From NCBI RefSeq assembly GCF_900113015.1, contig NZ_FONV01000010.1, forward strand, positions 124,001-188,000: DNA of 64,000 nucleotides, written 5' to 3'. The notes beneath the pieces are model-generated. The model saw nothing but the letters and a program-made list of their open reading frames with translations. It was not told where the DNA came from and did not search any database. The position numbers and the translations under genes were made by a program. The DNA is from Actinoplanes philippinensis. GTDB taxonomy: Bacteria; Actinomycetota; Actinomycetes; Mycobacteriales; Micromonosporaceae. Numbering within the stretch: position 1 is the stretch's first letter; the number at the start of each line of letters is the position of its first letter. Of the stretch, positions 59,094 through 64,000 are shown piece by piece.

Positions 59094-60451
59094 CGGCGGT
59101 CGCGGCGGCAGCGCACGCCGGGCCCGCTCCGCGTACCACCAAGAACCGCTCGCTGCCGTCCTGGCCGGTGGCCGGCACCCTGCTGCTCTACCCGCTGTGG
59201 TGGGCGCTCGGCCTGGGTGTGCTGATCTTCCCGATGACCGCGGCGGTGATGCTGTTCCTGCTGGTGCGCCGGCGTGCGGCGGGCCGCACGCTGCGGCTGC
59301 CGCCCGGCTTCGCCTGGTGGGCGGTCTTCCTGATCGCGGTGGTGGCGAGCATCGCCGCGCTGGGCGCGGATCCGGCCGGCACGGTTCCGGAACGCGCGAC
59401 GGAGCGGCTCCTCGCGGTCGTCTACAAGCTGGCGATGTACGTGTCCCTGACCGTTCTGCTGGTCTACGCCGGCAACCTGACCGAGGCCGAGCTGTCCCGT
59501 CGCCGGCTGGTGCGCCTGCTCGCCGGGATGTTCGTGCTGACCGTGGCGGGTGGGCTGCTCGGCATGGTGGCCGGGACCTTCGAGTTCACGTCGCCGGTGG
59601 AGTGGCTGCTGCCGGCTGGGGTGCGCAGCAAGGGGTTCGTCCGGTCGCTGGTGCACCCGTACGCCGCACAGATCATGGACCTGGTCGGTGGGGAGAAGCC
59701 GCGTCCCGCCGCGCCGTGGGGCTACACGAACACCTGGGGCAACAACTTCTGCCTGCTCGCGCCGTGGCTCGTGGTGGCCGCCTGGTGGACGCGCGGCGCC
59801 GGGCGGAAGCTGCTGGCCGTGCTCTGCCTGGCCGTCTCGGTGATCCCGGCGGTCGCGTCGCTGAACCGTGGACTGTGGATCGGCGTCGGCCTGCTCGTCG
59901 TCTACGTGGCGTTCCGGCACCTGCTGGCCGGCCGGCTGTGGATCCTGGCGGCCCTGCCGCTGGCGGCGGCCGCGCTGACCCTGGCGATGGTCGCCACCCC
60001 GCTCGGCGCCACCGTGGAGGCCCGGCTGGACAACGGGAAGTCCAACGGGGTCCGCTCGTTCCTCATCGACAAGGCGCTCGACGGGTTCACCGGATCGCCG
60101 GTGATCGGATACGGCGGCACCCGCAACACCCTCGGCGGGCGCAACTCGATCACGGTGGGCGAGAGCGCCGGCTGCGAGCACTGCGGCAACTTCACCGTCG
60201 GCGGCAACGGGCAGCTCTGGCAGCTGATCTACGCACACGGCGCGGTCGGCACGATCGGCTATCTCGGCTTCTTCGCGTACGGCCTGTGGCGCTTCCGCCG
60301 CGACCGGAGCCCGATCGGGATCGCCGGGAGCGCCGCGCTGGTCACCTCGTTCTCCGCGATGCTCTGGTACAACTCGCTGGTCACCCCTCTGGCCTTCATG
60401 GTTCTGGCATATGCGCTGCTCTGGCGCAATTCCGACGGAGGGGAACGATAA
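59090..60451 (+). CDS. O-antigen ligase/Wzy-like polymerase
   Basis: 453 aa. About 11 hydrophobic helices; the family O-antigen ligase (Wzy_C-like) pattern includes VPERATERLLAVVYKLAMYVSLTV, WGYTNTWGNNFCLLAPWLVVAAWW, SLNRGLWIGVGLLVVYVAF and a large loop with GGTRNTLGGRNSIT..., GQLWQLIYAHGAVGTIGYLGFF. Joins sugar repeats into polymer at the membrane. GTG 59090 overlaps the upstream stop by 4 nt. Confidence 0.88.
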   Translation: MTAVAAAAHAGPAPRTTKNRSLPSWPVAGTLLLYPLWWALGLGVLIFPMTAAVMLFLLVRRRAAGRTLRLPPGFAWWAVFLIAVVASIAALGADPAGTVPERATERLLAVVYKLAMYVSLTVLLVYAGNLTEAELSRRRLVRLLAGMFVLTVAGGLLGMVAGTFEFTSPVEWLLPAGVRSKGFVRSLVHPYAAQIMDLVGGEKPRPAAPWGYTNTWGNNFCLLAPWLVVAAWWTRGAGRKLLAVLCLAVSVIPAVASLNRGLWIGVGLLVVYVAFRHLLAGRLWILAALPLAAAALTLAMVATPLGATVEARLDNGKSNGVRSFLIDKALDGFTGSPVIGYGGTRNTLGGRNSITVGESAGCEHCGNFTVGGNGQLWQLIYAHGAVGTIGYLGFFAYGLWRFRRDRSPIGIAGSAALVTSFSAMLWYNSLVTPLAFMVLAYALLWRNSDGGER

Positions 60452-61681
60452 TTGAGCCCGGTCAAAACGGCGCCCGCGGAGCTGACCGCCGGGGACGCGG
60501 CTCTCCGGACGCAGTACCTCGCCGAGGTGCTCGGCCTGCTCTATCCGGAGCCGTGCCGGACGGACGGGACGCCCGGCCCGCTCGTCGCCGAGTATCTGGT
60601 GGTCCCGAACCGGAACCGGCCACGCCTGCTGGTCCCGACGCTCTCCCCCACGGTCGCCGCGGCCGCCGTCCGCCGCTACGCGGAGCCGCAGTCGCGGATG
60701 GCCCGGCTCAAACGTGACGCCGTGGTCGCGGCCGTGCACACCCGGGCCAGCGGCCTGTTCTTCCGCGACCGGATCCGGGTCACCGGACCGGTGTCGGCCG
60801 GCATCGACGGGTACCTGAGTGACGCGCTGCGCCGCGATCTGGCGGTGAGCCTGCACATCGGCCCGGCGCGGGCCAACCGCAAGCCCGTGCTGCAACTGCT
60901 CAGCCCGGACGGCGTCACCTTCGCCTTCGGCAAGCTGGGCACCGGGCCGCTGACCCGCGCCCTGGTCAAGGCGGAGACGGCGGCGCTCACCGCGCTCGCC
61001 GGCAGCGGGCTGAGCAAACTGACCGTGCCACGGGTGCTGCACGCCGGGACGTGGCGGGGCATGCAGGTGCTGGTCCAGTCGGCGCTGCCGGTCTGGCAGC
61101 CGCGGGCTCCGCTGACCGCCCGGCGCCTGACCGCCGCGATGGTCGACATCGCCGGCTGCTGCGGGATCACCACCGGGCCGCTGACCGGCAGCGGGTACTG
61201 GCACGAGCTGCGCGGACGGCTGGCCGCGGTCGCGGACCGGCCGGAGGGCGCCGGGCTGGCCGCCGCCGTCGACGTGCTGGCCGCGCACAGCGGCGAGACC
61301 ACGCTGCGGTACGGCGCGTGGCACGGTGACTGGGCCCCGTGGAACATGGCGAACCTCGCCGACACGCTGCTCGTCTGGGACTGGGAACGGTTCGCCACCG
61401 GGGTGCCGCTCGGCTTCGACGCCGTCCACCACGAGCTGCAGCGGCGCATCCAGTCCACCGGCGACGCCCGGGCCGCCGTCGAGGGCTGCGTACGACGGGC
61501 CGACGAGCTGCTCGCCCCGTTCGGGGTGGCGCCGGTGGCCCGGGAGATCACCGCCCTGCTCTACCTGATCGACCTGGCCGTCCGTTACCTGACCGACAAG
61601 CAGGCCGAGGCGGGCGCCCGGCTCGGCGTGCTCGGGACCTGGCTGTTGCCGGTGCTGATCCGGCGCGTGGAGGAGCTGTAA
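60452..61681 (+). CDS. APH/choline-kinase-fold protein of the EPS operon
   Basis: 409 aa. Soluble, with kinase-like Brenner loop GAWHGDWAPWNM (HGDxxxxN) and LLVWDWERF (D-x-D/E metal site) near residues 290-310. A small-molecule or sugar phosphotransferase function is likely; target unknown. TTG start at 60452 immediately follows the previous stop and has GGAGGGG eight bases upstream. Next gene begins 2 bp later, so the operon continues. Confidence 0.8.
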   Translation: MSPVKTAPAELTAGDAALRTQYLAEVLGLLYPEPCRTDGTPGPLVAEYLVVPNRNRPRLLVPTLSPTVAAAAVRRYAEPQSRMARLKRDAVVAAVHTRASGLFFRDRIRVTGPVSAGIDGYLSDALRRDLAVSLHIGPARANRKPVLQLLSPDGVTFAFGKLGTGPLTRALVKAETAALTALAGSGLSKLTVPRVLHAGTWRGMQVLVQSALPVWQPRAPLTARRLTAAMVDIAGCCGITTGPLTGSGYWHELRGRLAAVADRPEGAGLAAAVDVLAAHSGETTLRYGAWHGDWAPWNMANLADTLLVWDWERFATGVPLGFDAVHHELQRRIQSTGDARAAVEGCVRRADELLAPFGVAPVAREITALLYLIDLAVRYLTDKQAEAGARLGVLGTWLLPVLIRRVEEL

Positions 61682-61683
61682 CC

Positions 61684-62562
61684 ATGCATGTTCGCAACCT
61701 TCCGGCGCCGGTGAAACGGGTCGTGCACCTCGGCTCCCGGTCCTACGGGCGGCTCACCGCCGAGCGGCGGATGCTGCCCTCCTTCCTGATCTGCGGCGGG
61801 CAGCGCTGCGGGACCACGTCGCTCTACCGGGCGCTGGCCGCGCACCCGGTGGTGCTCAAGGCGGTGCTGCACAAGGGCGTGCACTACTTCGACACGTCCT
61901 ACCGGCGGGGGCCGGAGTGGTACCGCGGGCACTTCCCGACCCTGCGCAGCGCGGAACGGGTGGCCGAGAAGTACGGGGTGCGCGCGCAGACCTTCGAGTC
62001 CAGCCCGTACTACATGTACCACCCGCAGGCGGCCGCCCGGATCGCGAGCGACCTGCCGTACGCCAAGCTGGTGGTCCTGGTCCGCGACCCGGTGGAGCGT
62101 GCCTACTCCCAGCACCATCACGAGGTGGCCCGCGGTTACGAGTCCGAGACGGACTTCGGGGCGGCGCTCACCCTGGAGCCGGCCCGCGTGCACCGGGAGG
62201 AGAGCCGCCTCGCCCTCGACCCGGCCTACTACAGCTTCGCCCACCAGCATCACGCCTACCGGGCCCGCGGCGAGTACGCCCGCTACCTGAGCGTGATGGC
62301 ACAACACGTCGGGCGGGAGCGGCTGCACGTGGTGGAGAGCGAGCGGTTCTTCAGCGAGCCGGCCGAGGTCTACGACGAGGTGTGCCGTTTCCTCGGGCTG
62401 CCGTCCGGTCTGGAGCACCCGCGGTTCGAACAGCACAACGCCCGCCCGCGCCAGTCCGACATGGATCCGGGGCTGCGCCGTGACCTGCGCGACTACTACC
62501 GGCCGCACGACGAGGCGCTGGCCGGCTGGCTGGGGCACACCCCGGTCTGGCGCCGCGCGTGA
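61684..62562 (+). CDS. PAPS-dependent sulfotransferase
   Basis: 292 aa. PAPS site 5-prime-phosphosulfate loop is GGQRCGTTSLYRAL (residues ~37-50), the 3-prime-phosphate binding part is VVLVRDPVERAYSQHHHEV, and TFESSPYYMYHP sits before it. Transfers sulfate to a hydroxyl or amino group, plausibly on the nascent polysaccharide given its place between EPS genes. ATG 61684. The APS kinase gene at 55769 could supply its donor. Overlaps the flippase gene by 4 nt. Confidence 0.9.
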   Translation: MHVRNLPAPVKRVVHLGSRSYGRLTAERRMLPSFLICGGQRCGTTSLYRALAAHPVVLKAVLHKGVHYFDTSYRRGPEWYRGHFPTLRSAERVAEKYGVRAQTFESSPYYMYHPQAAARIASDLPYAKLVVLVRDPVERAYSQHHHEVARGYESETDFGAALTLEPARVHREESRLALDPAYYSFAHQHHAYRARGEYARYLSVMAQHVGRERLHVVESERFFSEPAEVYDEVCRFLGLPSGLEHPRFEQHNARPRQSDMDPGLRRDLRDYYRPHDEALAGWLGHTPVWRRA

Positions 62563-64000
62563 CGACCACCGCCACCCATCCGGAGCCGGCCGGGACGGCC
62601 CGGGGCGCGGCCCGGGGCGGACTGGCCAACATGGCCGGCTCCGCGCTGGCCGGCGGCGCCGGGGTGGCGGTCACCTGGATCGTGGCGCGGGTCCTCGGCC
62701 CCGAGGAGGCCGGCGCCCTCTTCGCCGCCACCGCTGCGTTCGTGCTGGCCGGCGGGCTGGCGAAGCTCGGCACACACACCGGGCTGGTCTACTGGCCGGC
62801 CCGGCTGCGCGCCACCGGACGGGATCATCTGCTCGGCGCGTGCCTGCGGGCCGGTCTGCCGCCGGTCGTGGTGTTCTCGGTGCTCCTGGCGGCGGCGATG
62901 TGGGTGGCCGCGCCGTGGATCGCCCGCCTCACCGCCGGCCAGACCCCGCACGTGATCGCCGAGCACACCGCCGGCCTGCGGGTCCTGGCCGTCTTCGTCC
63001 CGCTCCAGGCGCTCACCGACGTGCTGCTCACCGTGACACGTGGCTACCGCAGCATGCGGCCGACCGTGCTGCTGGACCGGATCCTGCGCAGCGCGCTGCA
63101 ACTGCTCGCCGTAGGGGCGGCCGGTGTGGCGGCGATGGGGGCGGCCGCGTCGCTGCCGGTCTTCGCGTTCGCCTGGGCCGTGCCCTATCTGCCGGTCGTG
63201 ATCCTCGCTGGATTCGCGGCGCGTACGGCGTACCGCAAAGGGTTGGTCCGCGCCGAGATCACCCGGACCGAACGACGGCGGCTGCGCCGGGATTTCTGGA
63301 TCTTCACCGCTCCGCGGGCGGTGGCCGCGGTCGCGCAGCTGGCCCTGCAACGGGTGGACGTGCTGCTCGTAGCGGCCCTGGGCGGGCTGGCGCCGGCCGC
63401 TGTCTACGCGGTGGCCGGACGTTTCGTGGTGCTGATCCAGTTCGCCAATCAGGGGCTGTCGCAGTCGGTGCAGCCGCGGCTCGCCGAGGCGCTGAGCACC
63501 GGTGACCGCGCGGCCGCCAAGCGGCTCTACCAGATCGCGACCGGCTGGCTGGTGCTCGTGACCTGGCCGATCTGCCTGCTGGTGATCGCGTTCGCGCCCC
63601 GCTATCTGCGGCTGTTCGGCGAGGGGTACGCGGCCGGCGTGCCGGTGGTGCTGGTGCTGGCCGCCACGATGCTGGTGGCGACCGGCTGCGGCATGGTCGA
63701 CATGGTGCTCGCGATGGCCGGCCGCACCTCGGCGAACCTCGCCAACGTGCTGATCGCGCTGGCCGTCACGGTCGGTCTCGACGTGCTGCTGATCCCCTGC
63801 TGGGGCGCGATCGGCGCGGCGGCCGGCCTGGCCGGGGCCATGCTGGTCAACAACCTGCTGCCGCTCGCGCAGGTCTACCGCGGCACCCGGCTGCACCCCT
63901 TCGGGGCCGGCACCCTCGGCGCGGCCGCGCTGGCGATCGGGTGCTTCGGCTTCGTCGTTCTCGTCCCGGCGGCTGTGGTGGCCGCCGTCCCGGCCTATGC
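62559..64000 (+). CDS. Polysaccharide flippase (Wzx/MATE-like), truncated by window end
   Basis: At least 480 aa in frame, open to the last base. GTG 62559 overlaps the sulfotransferase stop (GTGA). N-terminus TATHPEPAGTARGAARGGLANMAGSALAGG then repeated helices, GGLAKLGTHTGLVYWPARL, VLLTVTRGYRSMRP, DFWIFTAPRAVAAVAQLALQRVDVLLVAAL and LFGEGYAAGVPVVLVLAATML, typical of oligosaccharide flippases moving lipid-linked repeats across the membrane. The C-terminus lies outside the window. Confidence 0.88.
   Translation, partial: MTTTATHPEPAGTARGAARGGLANMAGSALAGGAGVAVTWIVARVLGPEEAGALFAATAAFVLAGGLAKLGTHTGLVYWPARLRATGRDHLLGACLRAGLPPVVVFSVLLAAAMWVAAPWIARLTAGQTPHVIAEHTAGLRVLAVFVPLQALTDVLLTVTRGYRSMRPTVLLDRILRSALQLLAVGAAGVAAMGAAASLPVFAFAWAVPYLPVVILAGFAARTAYRKGLVRAEITRTERRRLRRDFWIFTAPRAVAAVAQLALQRVDVLLVAALGGLAPAAVYAVAGRFVVLIQFANQGLSQSVQPRLAEALSTGDRAAAKRLYQIATGWLVLVTWPICLLVIAFAPRYLRLFGEGYAAGVPVVLVLAATMLVATGCGMVDMVLAMAGRTSANLANVLIALAVTVGLDVLLIPCWGAIGAAAGLAGAMLVNNLLPLAQVYRGTRLHPFGAGTLGAAALAIGCFGFVVLVPAAVVAAVPAY

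Noticed and set aside
58994..61432. 812-aa minus-strand frame
   Set aside because: Antisense to the Wzz, Wzy-like and APH-fold genes; repetitive Arg/Gln/Gly composition.

Overview
The window is GC-rich chromosomal DNA from an actinomycete. Gene content and order fit Micromonosporaceae, Actinoplanes-like; this is inferred from gene families and codon/GC character, not from a search. Housekeeping order (mfd, lipoprotein, mazG, DUF885 peptidase, enolase, divIC, DUF501, GNAT, ppx), GTG/TTG starts and 1-8 nt stop/start overlaps all fit. No phage, transposase, integrase or CRISPR was seen.

Layout: 1-5.4 kb holds a small ORF, a CYTH-CHAD protein next to a PPK2 polyphosphate kinase, a strongly structured intergenic RNA candidate, then ribonuclease Z and an acetyltransferase. 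5.7-12.5 kb holds hypothetical genes, cystathionine beta-synthase, a DUF1232 protein, two tandem SGNH hydrolases and a thiolase. 12.5-14.3 kb is dominated by two GC-rich tandem-repeat arrays around one small ORF. 14.2-24 kb holds a Bax-inhibitor-1 protein, tRNA-Leu(UAA) (the bldA-type tRNA), NDH-2, a MoxR/DUF58/DUF4129 membrane operon, a family-5 uracil-DNA glycosylase and a PadR-controlled pair. 24-40.4 kb is conserved housekeeping: ppx, GNAT, DUF501, divIC, eno, a PilZ-like gene, a lipoprotein, DUF885, mazG, a SurA-like lipoprotein, mfd and ppc.

40.4-51 kb is the most unusual region. Four secreted proteins carry trypsin-fold (S1) domains in which the catalytic His and Asp are replaced in all four, and Ser in three. 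Each is fused to a repeat domain that looks like a beta-propeller (FG-GAP/VCBS type in three, a different ~43-residue repeat in the fourth). A secreted SGNH hydrolase with the same FG-GAP style and a small secreted protein lie among them. This looks like a family of pseudoprotease-propeller exoproteins.

51-54.4 kb is a four-gene ABC-2 exporter operon. 54.5-64 kb is an exopolysaccharide locus: a GH26-like hydrolase, diverging from APS kinase (with a degenerate ATP-sulfurylase domain), a Wzz/BY-kinase-like protein with a broken nucleotide site, an O-antigen-ligase/Wzy-like protein, an APH-fold protein, a PAPS-dependent sulfotransferase and a flippase cut by the window end. APS kinase makes PAPS and the sulfotransferase uses it, so the locus may build a sulfated surface glycan.
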